Positions 1-10,163 of a stretch of 64,000 bases of DNA are shown piece after piece. The notes beneath the pieces were generated by a model. It was not told the origin of the DNA. It ran no database searches and saw nothing but the letters and a program-made list of their open reading frames with translations. This DNA comes from Diphasiastrum complanatum (lineage: Eukaryota; Streptophyta; Lycopodiopsida; Lycopodiales; Lycopodiaceae): positions 52,541,145-52,605,144 of the forward strand of contig CM055103.1 of NCBI GenBank assembly GCA_029204225.1, in the 5' to 3' direction. The translations under genes and the position numbers were made by a program. The first letter of the stretch is position 1, and each line of letters begins with the position of its first letter.

Positions 1-2
1 AT

Positions 3-857
3 TATATTAATGACGATGTATATTTTACTACTGCTGATTTATGTAATTTTTTTGACTATCATGAGGACGAGGTTCTATGTTTATTATCCGGCACAATTTC
101 CAAATTCTCCGACTTTGTAGATTTTGAAACAGATGACCTTGTTGCTGGTATTGATTTTGATGATGAGGAGGGTCTTATGACTGGTGAAGAATGCCTAAAT
201 AAGACTTTATCAAATATAGCTGAGGATGGGAGAGGCAAACCATCCGATGAAGAATTTACGGCATTTCAATCACAGATGGGCTTCCCTCGTCCATCATTAA
301 TGCACTTCACTAATGATTCCACTTCAGTACGTGGTCATTATATTGATCATCCTGATCTCCTTGCATTTTAATGTTTTCAATCACTGAATGTGTTTTTGCT
401 AACATATTTCCTATTGCAGGATGCTCTCATAATACATAATTTTGCTGCGAGACGCGGTGGTTTCAAACAACACGCATACTCGTTCCATAGGGACAGTGGA
501 CTGGGCCACTATCTTAGGCATTTCTTGAAGAATGAGATCTGTATTGCTCATTTCAAGCTGAGCCCAGTCGGGGAGAGTCTTATAATGGCAGTTAAAGCTT
601 TATCATTTTATCTAGGAGGACATAAATTTGTTAAGACAAATAAGATCATTTTTGTCAAAAGATCTTATGTTTTGAACATTTTATGCTTTACTGATGGGAA
701 TGTTCCTTTAAGGATCTCCCATTATTCATTGTATTCCACTTATATTGAGCTTAGTGAAAATAAGGATAATGCACATCTATTAGATGCATATGCTAGCAGA
801 GAATTTCTTCATGACAATACTACCATAGAATCTGATACAAGATTTGATGACGAATAG
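3..857 (+). CDS. Gene A copy 1 (unrecognised protein, 5' end outside window), two exons
   Basis: I do not recognise this protein. Exon 1 (3-326) is open from the window edge. A good donor (CA|GTACGT at 327) and an acceptor (TTGCAG ending 419) join it in phase 0 to exon 2 (420-857), giving about 253 residues ending in TAG. Exon 1 is acidic and contains DDVY near its start and QSQMGFPRPS near its end. Exon 2 contains ARRGG, GLGHYLRHFLKNEI, GESLIMAVKALS and LGGHKF, with an acidic C-terminus. No internal stop is seen, so this copy could be functional. A decayed relative lies at 46,296-47,012 with the same motif order and an intron at the matching place. The neighbouring minus-strand gene B is convergent with it. 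It may be a cellular gene family or the accessory gene of a DNA transposon; function unknown. Confidence 0.6.
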
Positions 858-1361
858 TTGACACTTTGTATTTTAGTATAATACAATCAATACATTTACA
901 TTGGGTATTTCTCCTCTCTTGTTCAATGAATTTGCAAAGCAATTTTGAATATGTCATGATGATCTTCTACTCAACAATGATGATCTTCTACTCAGCAATC
1001 ATCTAATTTTTTCTTCCTATATGAACTTGCATGCTTTTCTAAACTTGTTGTATTGTGTGGACTTTGTTATATGTCGAATCTGGACTCTTCGGTAGAACCA
1101 CTAAAACAATTGACAAACGTAGTTTCATTTTTCATTGGTTCCTCCATGTTGTCTATTTCAATGAAATGTTGCTCGTGCTTGCTAGTGTGACTTCTCCATC
1201 CCTTGTAATGACCATACACTCAAGCTTCCATATGTATTTGTAAAAAATGTTGTATGATCTCTTAGTATGTGCTGCATATGTCAAAATCATAATGTTAGTC
1301 TCATGTTTGGATCTAAATATATATGAAAATTTGAAAGCATTTTGAAAATTTTATACTAACC
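858..1361. other. Intergenic stretch between convergent genes A and B
   Basis: AT-rich sequence with a directly repeated phrase near 958-1,000 (GATGATCTTCTACTCA twice). Short open frames here have no recognisable features. A last small exon of gene B could lie here, because the preceding gene B exon ends in ATG|GTTAGT, but I cannot identify it. Confidence 0.4.
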
Positions 1362-3642
1362 ATGTAATGCGTGATGTGATCTTCTCCCCATGCTTTTGAT
1401 ACTGCATTAACAAACTTGACACAAGTCCTTTGGACAGCTTTCTTATCAATATCAGAGTATTTTTTTTTTCTTAAAATAGCAATCACACTATCAAGCTTTT
1501 TCCATACATCAACTTTTAGTACTCTGGTTTTGCCGTCTTTCTTGAAGTCTTGAGTGGCAGCAATAATATCTGTCCAGACTGAGTGTTGAGTATTAGAAGC
1601 CTTACCAGTATGATTTGATAGAAAATGACGTGCTTTTGCTCCTCCTATGCTTGGCGTAGTTGGCATGTTCCCATTCTTTCCTGAAAGCTTTTCATCTTTT
1701 TGAATTTTGACATGTCCTTTATGGAGTCCTTCTTTTGATAAAACATCTTCTAATCGAGAGATAGCTTCCTTTGCTAATGATGCTGGCTTAGTATTCCAAG
1801 CAAAAACTATATGAAGATAAATGATCTTTTCTATTAATCTAACTTTTGCATGAAGAGTGCAAACATGCACATTTTTAAAGGGGATAGGTAGCACAGGCTT
1901 CTAGTTTGGATCTGCATATTCTCCAGTAATTCATGTACTCCTAATTACATCTTTTGCCATTTTCATGCAGTAAAAACAAGGGTGTTTTGATGTAGCACTG
2001 TGAGAGACATTATACATACATTTCAATGTTTTCAAATCACTTGCTAAGTGCCATTCAACATTAAAGTCTCCAACACTTGGACATTGAGAAGTCCTCCATC
2101 CATATGGTCCTTGATGATCCTAAGATAAGATGTCCTTGAGAATATCCACAATAATATATCATGATCCTCTTTCAGCACCTGTCCAAAGAATCAATCACAC
2201 TTAGTTTACAATGTATTAATACTATTCAATGAATGTAATGTAATAATGAGGCTAGTTACCTAAAACGCTGCCAACCACCATATATCATTTTCTGACTGGA
2301 CACTGAATTTCAAATATTTTTGGTTCTCTGTTTGCGATAGAGCACCATTCATGAGAGTTATACTAACCCTTTCCATCTTCTGCCCTTTCACAATTTCTGA
2401 CTCATCTAACTTAAGTACTATGATTATTTTGCCATTCACCTTTTCATAGGTTATATCATAGAATGCGACGATGTATCTCAGCAAGTAATTTAGATCAACA
2501 AATAAATTGTTTGATGAATTATAGAATATCGATCTTCCATCAGTTTCATACACCTCCTCAATACGAAATGGAGTTCAAGTGATCTTATGCATACCTATGT
2601 TTAATGTATCTCTCTCTTTCTTCAAGTGATATGTCCTAGGGATTGGGACTTTTCTAATTTGAACTTGCTTAAAAGCTTCTCTAATTAGTTTAAATATTGT
2701 TGCATATGCTTCCCTACTAATACCTGCAAAATCACAAGCACCCTGAACTATAGTCTTATCTAAAATATTTTGAATGTCCACCATCAAAGACTCTGCTATT
2801 TTACACTTTACATTTGAAATCCTATTGTTCATCATGAGATGCTCAGTGGATTTGCAAGTCAATATTGTGCCCAATGACATTCCTAGTGAAGCATTGTCTT
2901 TAATATTCCGAGGAGCTACTAATGCAGATCTGCAAAAAAAATAGATAGTTAACAGAATATCACCATAGCTGAAATTAAATCCAAATGTCATTGAAAAACT
3001 TACAAAATTCAGAATATGCTTACTTGAATACACGGATCCTTCTATTTCGATAACCTCCTTTTGAAAACGTTTGAATATCCTTGTAACTTTGTTGCTTTTG
3101 CTTCTTACTTTCAGCCTTCTTCTTTACTAAATCCACATCCTTCAGTAATTGTAAGTTTTCAATACGAATAGACTGTAAGACTGATTGCATTTGCTCTAGT
3201 TCTGATTTGATACTGATTGTTATCTTCTGTAATGATTCATTATTATTTTTAAGTTGTTCATTTTCTTCTAACGTCTTTTGGAGATGACAATATCTATTCT
3301 GACAATAAGAGGATATCTGAATTAACTCACCTTCTAAAAAGTGAACTTTATTCATATAAAGTTGTTTTTCATGGTTTTGCAATCTTTCACAATATCCTAG
3401 TAATCCACTATGCCCATTGCATATCCTTTAACTAAATGAGTTATTGAAGAGAATGTGGGATGTGTTAAAGTGCTTGGATCTTGTGGATATAGTGTTCCAT
3501 CTGTCCACAAATCCACGTTTTTCTTTCCTTCTACCCTGTAACGAGAACGAACTTCAGCAGATATTTGAACTCCTTTGCCTCCTCTTCTCTACAAAGGTGC
3601 CAAATCAATAGGGATATCCACATGTAGATGATATAATGTCAT
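1362..3642 (-). pseudogene. Gene B copy 1: large unrecognised, possibly transposase-like protein, three visible exons, decayed
   Basis: Reading on the minus strand. Exon 1 (3,642-3,025) starts MTLYHLHVDIPI, then DLWTDGTLYPQDPST, then GLLGYCERL after a frameshift near 3,420, then a Lys/Glu/Gln-rich coiled coil. The donor is CAA|GTAAGCA. Exon 2 (2,929-2,260) begins after TTTGCAG and carries GACDFAGISREAY, IRKVPIPR and VYETDGRS, with one TGA near 2,555. Exon 3 (2,178-1,362) carries FNVEWHLASDLKTL, the Cys pair HPCFYC, VHVCTLHAKVRLIEK and a basic region ending AWGEDHITHYM. It has a frameshift near 2,090 and two in-frame stops (TGA, TAG). From memory the layout (GDF..., HPCxxC, LHxxxRxxEK, ...HYM) recalls uncharacterised repetitive proteins of invertebrate genomes; I could not verify that. 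Partial copies: 8,078-9,082, 29,209-29,640 and about 39,000-39,480. Confidence 0.6.
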
Positions 3643-4019
3643 CATCAAAAAAATACTAGAGTAATCAGTTGCATCAAAGTACTATGACCAGATTCTATGA
3701 AGCAAAACAAAATACTCATCTTTGATTATATTATATAATATGTACGATCAATCCAATCTCCATGCTTGTATGCTTGATTCAAATTTGGAAATGCCGCTCA
3801 TTTTTTCATTCCAATAGGTAGTTGGCGCTCATATTTTCATTCTTGTGGAAGGAATGCATATGTAAACATTTTGTAGTTTTTCCTGATTCGAATTCGAAGA
3901 TGGCGGTCATATTCTAGATCCAGTGAAAAAATTGCCCTTTTCGTAACCAATGGAGGAAATATTTCTGAATTTAGTCAAGTTATACTGTGAATTATTAACA
4001 GTTCTTAACTGTGACTATA
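3643..4019. other. Unassigned sequence upstream of gene B copy 1
   Basis: AT-rich, with an imperfect direct repeat of about 30 bp around 3,785-3,850 (TTTTTTCATTCC and TATTTTCATTCT contexts). No coding signal. It would include the gene B promoter if that copy was ever transcribed from here. Confidence 0.35.
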
Positions 4020-6352
4020 GACACTATGGTTAGATCATTGGGAGTTGGGGAGGCCTTGGGAGTGGTGTGGACATGCAAATAAACAATATTATTTTTTTTT
4101 ATTTTGATATTTTTCTATATCCTACATGGCATTCCTTAAAGGGTCTTTTTGATATTGAGAACTCCTCTAATGCCACGAAAGAATCACGAAAGTCTCCAAA
4201 AAATTTTCGAGTTGAAGAAATTTTAAAAATCTGCAAAGAAATCATGGAGGAAGTCCTTCATCGCAGATGACTTCCACTAAAATCCCAAAAAAATTCCAAA
4301 AATCTATGAAGATCCCAAAAATCCTCGAAGGTTTCGAAAATCCGCAAAGACTGTGAAGATCCCAAAAAGATCTTAAATATTCTGCAGGAAGTCATCCGCC
4401 GTAGTGGATGGCTTTCCGAAAATCCCTGAAAATAAAATCTGGAAGAAAAATCCCCCAATAAATCCGTGAAGATTGCGAAGATGGGCGAAAAAAAAAAACT
4501 CCAAAAGAGAATATCTCCAAAAAAAAAAAAATCTTTAAACTTGTCATTATAAGGGGGGAAGGGCCTGCCTTGGGGTGCTCCCAAGCTTTCTACTCTACTC
4601 GGTGGGGCCCTTGGGCATCCAGTTCTGAAGTTGGAAGGCCTGGCAACAAGGTCTTTTTTCTCACATAGCTAGATATATTAAGTGCCAAGTGCCTTCGGCA
4701 ATGGTGAAGAAACTTATTGTAGGACCTTATAATTGCATGTACCCTCCTAAAATAGATCTACTTTAAAAAAGAACTTTTTTGTGACTTGAGTTGAGTAGCA
4801 CAAAAGAATCTTCTCACAACAGCAGCAGCTGACGATGCCATTTGCAATCAACAAAAGTGCCTTGACCCCCTCTTCTATCAGACAACAAGAGAGGCTAAAA
4901 AACTAAGAGGTCTTTTAAAATACAAATTTCAAAATGAGAGATAAGCAATCATGCAGTATTTATGGAGTTTATTCAGAATAACAATAGGACTTAAACAATG
5001 AAACAAATAAGAAACCTATGGCATGGATTGATAAGTTGTACACAAATTGAAAATCGCAAGCAAGGATTAATGAGTTGTACACAAACAAAAGAAAAATGAA
5101 AAATGTAGTATGGCTTGATGAGCTATACAAAGCTGAGAAACGCAGTCATGGATTGATGAGCTGTACACAACTTAGGAATACTATATTCGTTGAGCCATTT
5201 CAATCCATATTATTTTATTCCAAATTTGTATTTGAGAGGCTTTTGTTCAAATAGTTGCAGATCATTTTTGGAGGTCGTTTTTTATTCTCGTTTACTTGAT
5301 GTATATGTATTTTTGAAAATGTGTTGAGAAAGGAGTAGCCATGAGGTTAGGACAACTTGGAGGGGGATTCAAGCCACCCAAAGACTTTCAGACCCTCCAA
5401 TAATGGCAACTTAGAAAGGGGATTTAAGGATCTTAAAAAAAAAAGTCCAATAATGGCAACTTTGGATAGAGGTCCATCCGCCGCAGCGGATGGACCCCCT
5501 CCTCTTAGATAAACTTTGATAGACAGGACAGAGAGAGAAAGAGAGGGGTGGGGAAGAGGGCGGACAGCTTTCTCCATAATTTTTCTTTGCTTCTTCTTAA
5601 GAAAATCTTGTTTTTTTTAATAAATGTAGAATTGAAACCTACAATTTTGTAAAGGGTAAACATCAATGGATGAATAAAATTTATGATAAATTAGATATTA
5701 TTTATAAAAAAAATTCATAAAAATAAAGTTAGATGAAGGTCCATCTGTCGCGACGGATGGACCCCTCTCAAAAAATCTCAATGTAAAATTGTTTTTTTAA
5801 CAAGAATTTATTATTTCTCAAACAGACTTTATTTCTAAGAAAAACCATTCAAAATCAATTTGTGAAAAAATAAATTTGGATTGGGGTCCATCCGCCGTGA
5901 CGAATAGACAATCCACAAAAAAAATCCAAATGTTAGAAAAAATCTTGAAACTCTCTGAAAAATCTCGAAAATTATGAAAAAAAATCTGATAATGTAAAAA
6001 ACCATCCGCTGCGGTGGATCGCGTCCACCATATTTTTTTTTCAAAAAAGGAACATCCCAAAAAGATCCCGACAAGAACTTAAAATTTTTGGAAGAAACCA
6101 TCCTCCGCGACGGATGGCTTCCCGAAAATCTGGAAGAAAAATTTCGAATAAAATTTGGAAGAAAAATTTAAAAAATAAAAAAAATCCACGAAAGAATCCA
6201 GAAAATCTCCGAAAATAAAATCCGCGAAAATCCCCAAAAATTTTGGAAGAAGACATATATCGAGGCGAATGGACCCTCCCAAAAAAACTTCAATATCCAA
6301 TTTCTTTTATTATTTCCATCCGCCGCGGCGGATGGACGGGGCCAACAGAAAT
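4020..6352. repeat. Palindrome-rich repeat field, candidate non-autonomous DNA transposon
   Basis: A non-coding stretch scattered with variants of the near-perfect palindrome CCATCCGCCGCGGCGGATGG, set in A-rich sequence full of AAAATCC and GAAAATCCGCGAAAATC phrases. Units are visible near 4,258 (degenerate), 4,395, 5,470, 5,730, 5,888, 6,000, 6,098, 6,250 (degenerate) and 6,314 (best). Several are extended by GGTCCAT...ATGGACC. Many copies of one short palindrome in non-coding DNA is typical of subterminal regions of CACTA or other TIR transposons. I did not find convincing terminal inverted repeats or a target-site duplication, so the element type and borders are uncertain. Confidence 0.5.
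5021..5172 (+). repeat. Short imperfect tandem repeats
   Basis: Four imperfect copies of ATGGATTGATGAGCTGTACACAA lie at about 5,023, 5,062, 5,109 and 5,147, at 38-47 bp spacing. They are separated by A-rich linkers within the palindrome-rich field. Confidence 0.6.
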
Positions 6353-6601
6353 TTAAGACCTCCTACTTATTCTTCCTTTAGTCACTTTCCAAGATTAATT
6401 ATGGGATAATTGGTGTTCCACGTGTCAGCAATGTGTGCATTTATTATTTTGAGCTAAATTTTTATTTTTGCGGCCTTTAAATGAGAACCCATTTAAAAAA
6501 AAGATTGGCCACAATTGTTGAGAAAAACACTATTTTAAGCTTCTATATATAAAGAGAGAGAGAATTAGTAGTTGAATTTTGTTTTTTGTTTTTTGAGAGA
6601 T

Positions 6602-6604
<3 letters not shown>

Positions 6605-6665
<61 letters not shown>
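6605..6665 (+). repeat. (GA)n microsatellite
   Basis: About 30 uninterrupted GA dinucleotides. Long GA tracts recur in this window (30.6, 31.2, 56.3 and 56.9 kb), and they create spurious Arg-Glu or Leu-Ser open frames on both strands. Confidence 0.95.
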
Positions 6666-6668
<3 letters not shown>

Positions 6669-6739
6669 ATGTGTGTAACACTTTTAGCATACTCAATTCA
6701 TTCCCATTCAGCTTTGTAATGAACCATAATAGACCGCAA

Positions 6740-7115
6740 CCATTGCCTTTGCGGTTGCCTTCAGTCAACTTCCACATAAAACTGCATATAACCACAATAA
6801 GGCCTTTTGGTTCATTCAACTTTTAACTTGAACGCCCGTTTGACTTTCGCATCCAAACCGTCTCAAGGCCGCATATGACCTTGTGGTTGCCTGCAGTTCA
6901 TTCTAACTTCCACCTTAAGACCACATAAGCCGCACTAGACCACAATAAGGTCACATAGAACCGCAATAGAGCCTAACATGACTGCAATAGGGTCACAGAT
7001 GATCACAATTGGCCGCATAAGATCGTATAAGACGACATTTGTCAGGTTTGCGGTTGCCTACAGTCCGTTCTAACTTGAACGTGGCTAAGAGGCCTTAACC
7101 CTGCAACTAATAAAC
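6740..7115 (+). repeat. Degenerate repeats rich in CCGCAATA / GCGGTTGCCT
   Basis: Three degenerate copies of GCGGTTGCCTNCAGTC followed by TTCTAACTT or a similar string occur near 6,751, 6,882 and 7,049. The intervening sequence repeats CCACATAAG, ACCGCAATA and AAGGCC/AAGGTC phrases. There is no coding signal. The origin could be an LTR or a subterminal transposon region. Confidence 0.45.
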
Positions 7116-7391
7116 TATGAAAATAACATGGTGGTCCATCTTATCATTATTGTACTTATGCTAAGTCAACATTTGAGCTATATAATCCATGTAGATGTCT
7201 AACTTCTAACTTTATTCATCATCCACATAATATTTGACTAAGTAGAATCTAACATAAATACAATGGCCAGAATTGGCCTAACACATATTTCCCAATGAAG
7301 AAAACCGAGTTCCACCGAGGTGTACTATTCATCTGTTTCATGTGGTTGTGGCATTTGTCGTTTGCGCTGCCACTGTCCTCTATTGGGTGAG

Positions 7392-7835
7392 CTACGGACC
7401 AATGCCAGTTGATGTGCCCTCAAGGTGTCGTTTATTGAAGGTTATGCCCGCTTTCAAAATATCAAATAAGGAGTAAATCATGCCCCAATTAAGATCAGTA
7501 TTCCCCTCATGAGGATAGTATACCTTCACGCGACTATTGTTGACCACGAAGGGAATGCCTGGCGAAAAATGCCAAGCAATTAAAACACTATTGCTGAAAG
7601 TATCCAAAATTTGATAGGGACCTTCCCAATGCCGATCCTTCACTTTTAGAGTATTAGTGATACTCCCTGGGTAACAAAGCACCAAACCTTCTTTAGCTCT
7701 CGTTCGTGGATGTGGCTTTTTGCATGTTTCTGCTTAATGATCCAGTTTCGTCAGTATGCATACCCCCGATGCTCCTGCATCTTTTCCAAAACATGCAAGT
7801 GTTGCTTGCCTCTCTAATAACTTGAGTACTGCTTG
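7392..7835 (-). pseudogene. Ty3-type integrase C-terminal fragment
   Basis: On the minus strand a frameshifted fragment reads LHVLEKMQEHRGYAY, then KQKHAKSHIHERELK, then DRHWEGPYQIL and VNNSRVKVYYPHEG. This is the usual C-terminal end of a Ty3 integrase, including the HWEGPY motif. The frame breaks near 7,695 and a stop interrupts the upstream part. No reverse transcriptase lies beside it, so it is an isolated remnant. Confidence 0.7.
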
Positions 7836-8077
7836 TTTATTGTGGGCATACGCATGACCACCCTACGACAAATTTCTGGATAACACTCCAATTTGTCATG
7901 ATAGCAAATAAACACATAATCTAGGGTGTGCAAAAAAAAATTCCAAAAATAAAATGACAATTGTTGGAGCTACTCTCACTCTCTCTCCTCCAACTAAGTG
8001 TCAAATGCAAGCTCTCTCACTCTCATAGAGTGGATCGAGATTCAAGATGGATAAAAACATAGCTCTCAAATCACCTC
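7836..8077. other. Unassigned, with duplicated short segment at the gene B border
   Basis: No coding signal. From about 8,060 the sequence CAAATCACCTCTTACAATGATTGGACNNNNTT occurs twice in direct succession, at the truncated 3' edge of gene B copy 2. It looks like a small local duplication. Confidence 0.4.
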
Positions 8078-9082
8078 TTACAATGATTGGACCATTTTCA
8101 AATCACCTCTTACAATGATTGGACAAAGTGCCATGATCTGCAAAGTGATATGGTAAGGAATACCAATGATGTTTTGCAAACCCCTGTTTAACACTTCCCT
8201 CTCTAATTTGATTTGAAAGGGTCGGGGAATTGGAAATTTTCTTATATGTACTTGTCCAAATGCCTCTTTGATCATTTTAAACATTGTGTCATATGCATCC
8301 ATGCTAATACCAGAATGATCTTGCCTACGTCGCCCATAAGGGCCTCTGCAATCTTGGACTTGATTCGAGAATATCGTTGATTTCCTATTAGACTCGTCAT
8401 TGACTTGGCTGTAAGTACTGCACTCAAAGACTTCCAATCATGTCCTTATCTTTTAGATTTTGATTGGTGACTAAAGTTGATCTGCAAAATAAAAGTAAGA
8501 TTTAGAAAAAAAAAATAAAAATCTACAATCATTGATGTGCTAGATGAAACAAAACACATGAATAGTTTAAAATATAATCTTACTTGAAAGCATATATTCT
8601 TTTTTTCCATTCACCCCCACTTGATGAAAGCTTGTCAATACCTTTAAAAACAGCTTTTTTTTGCTTATTCTTCAGTATTTTCTTTCGTAATGTTATCTAT
8701 CTTCAAGATTTTGTTCTCTTATTTTGTTTGCAACAAAAGAGTATATTTTTCTCTGTAGTCAATAAGCAAACGATTCAACATATTTTCCAAACAATGGATT
8801 TTTTTCATTGAATTACTAATGTCATAACTTTTCAATCTTTCACAATAACCCAATAGACCATTGTGTCCTTCACACAAAAACAATATGAGTTGTGTTACTG
8901 ATCTAAAATTTGGATGTTGCATTGAGCTTGGATCGATTGGATATAAACTTCCATCAACCCATAGATCACAATGTTTCATGTTTCTGTCCTTTGGTGAGCT
9001 GGTAAGCTGGATCCTTTCAGATTTTTTTTGACAGTGGAGCATATTCTATAGGAAGATCAACATGGAAATGATATTTAGACAT
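8078..9082 (-). pseudogene. Gene B copy 2 (5' half), decayed
   Basis: The minus strand starts MSKYHFHVDLPIEYAPL (ATG at 9,082), then DLWVDGSLYP, HPNFRSVTQL and CEGHNGLLGYCERL, then a short coiled-coil-like segment. A donor TTTCAA|GTAAG at 8,584 and an acceptor TTTTGCAG ending 8,482 bound an intron at exactly the same place as in copy 1. Exon 2 then gives ISMDAYDTMFKMIKEAFGQ and IRKFPIPRPF, matching copy 1. The frame is broken early (stop after APLSKKI and shifts). The 3' half of the gene is absent. Conservation of motifs and intron position with copy 1 shows both descend from an intron-containing gene, not a processed copy. Confidence 0.6.
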
Positions 9083-9099
9083 CTTAATTTTTACAAGTA

Positions 9100-10163
9100 G
9101 AGCTGAGGAAGTCCTCCAAATCCAAGGTAGAGCCTCCAACTGTCCTCCAACCAACCTGCAAGCTTCAAGATGCTCCCCAACTCCAAGCTAGAATGCCTCC
9201 ACCTACAAGTAAGGATTTGCAAGCCTCCAAGGATCTCTCCTCCACCTGTGTCCCTACTCTTTAAACACAAAGATAGATAACAAGCTGGTCTTAACTATTC
9301 ACCACCCAACCATAGCTACATCCAAGCTCCAAGCAAGACCTATCTAGCACCCCTTTGCTAATTATAAACAGATCACAAGCATACCACAACACTCCATAGC
9401 ATTCTCAAGATCCAAACCCTACTTATGTACCATACCATAAGCAAGGTCTAAACCTTAAGCATACTACCACAAGAAAGCACTCTACACACTAGAGCACTCT
9501 ACCCACTAGTAGCAACACTAGAGAATAAGTAGAGCAAACAAGAGAGATCTCCCCCCTCCCAATGGGTGCCCTACTACCCTCATATAGATGGCCCATGGAC
9601 CCCTCCAATGCACTATAGAGTTCCATGCTCACCCAATGAGAGAGAGAGAAGCCTAGGGGAGTTAAAGAATCTCCAAGAGCCTCCATAGGCTTGTGGAATG
9701 TCAAGAGACTCCTTCCATAAACTATGGCTCTTTAAATGCCTTTCTTGTGGGAGTTGGGAACTCAATGGACACTTTAGAAGGTCACCCTCCTACTAGTTCC
9801 CATTGCCCAAGTTGTGGAAATATACTTTGGTCCTAGACCAATGAAGTGATACGGTTCAAGGTTGAGGCCCAAGGTTTAGAAAAATAGTCATCCAATGACT
9901 TTCTAACACCTCTCTAGGTTTCATACCTCCATCCAAGGCATAGACACCTACCTGCCCTTAACCAACGACACTAGTACCTTAATCTAAGGCACCTCTTATT
10001 TAAGGGTCACGTGACTCCATACCTCCAACTAAGGTATAGTCACTTTCTTGCCCTTATTCAAGGGCACATACCCTTAATCCTAAGGGTACCTTGCCATTTG
10101 GCCCCAACACTAAATGGACTAATAGGGGTCTAAAAAACTGCTAGTTACATAGGTATGTAACAT
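9100..10163 (-). repeat. Probable 3' LTR of the decayed Ty3 element
   Basis: On the minus strand a purine tract (AGGAGGAAGGAA) is immediately followed by TGTTACATACC at 10,163, the usual PPT/LTR-start arrangement, directly downstream of the Ty3 integrase. The following kilobase is non-coding and rich in CCTTAAG/AAGGCAC phrases. The far border is a guess, because I could not locate a matching terminal inverted pair. Confidence 0.45.

Noticed and set aside
4258-6300. Phe-rich minus-strand frames in the palindrome field
   Set aside because: Produced by AAAATCC-type A-rich sequence; no motif or stable codon pattern.
6565-6826. Arg-Glu / Leu-Ser repeat frames (also 13,558-13,773, 31,148-31,396 and 56,238-56,558)
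   Set aside because: They are translations of GA/TC microsatellites.
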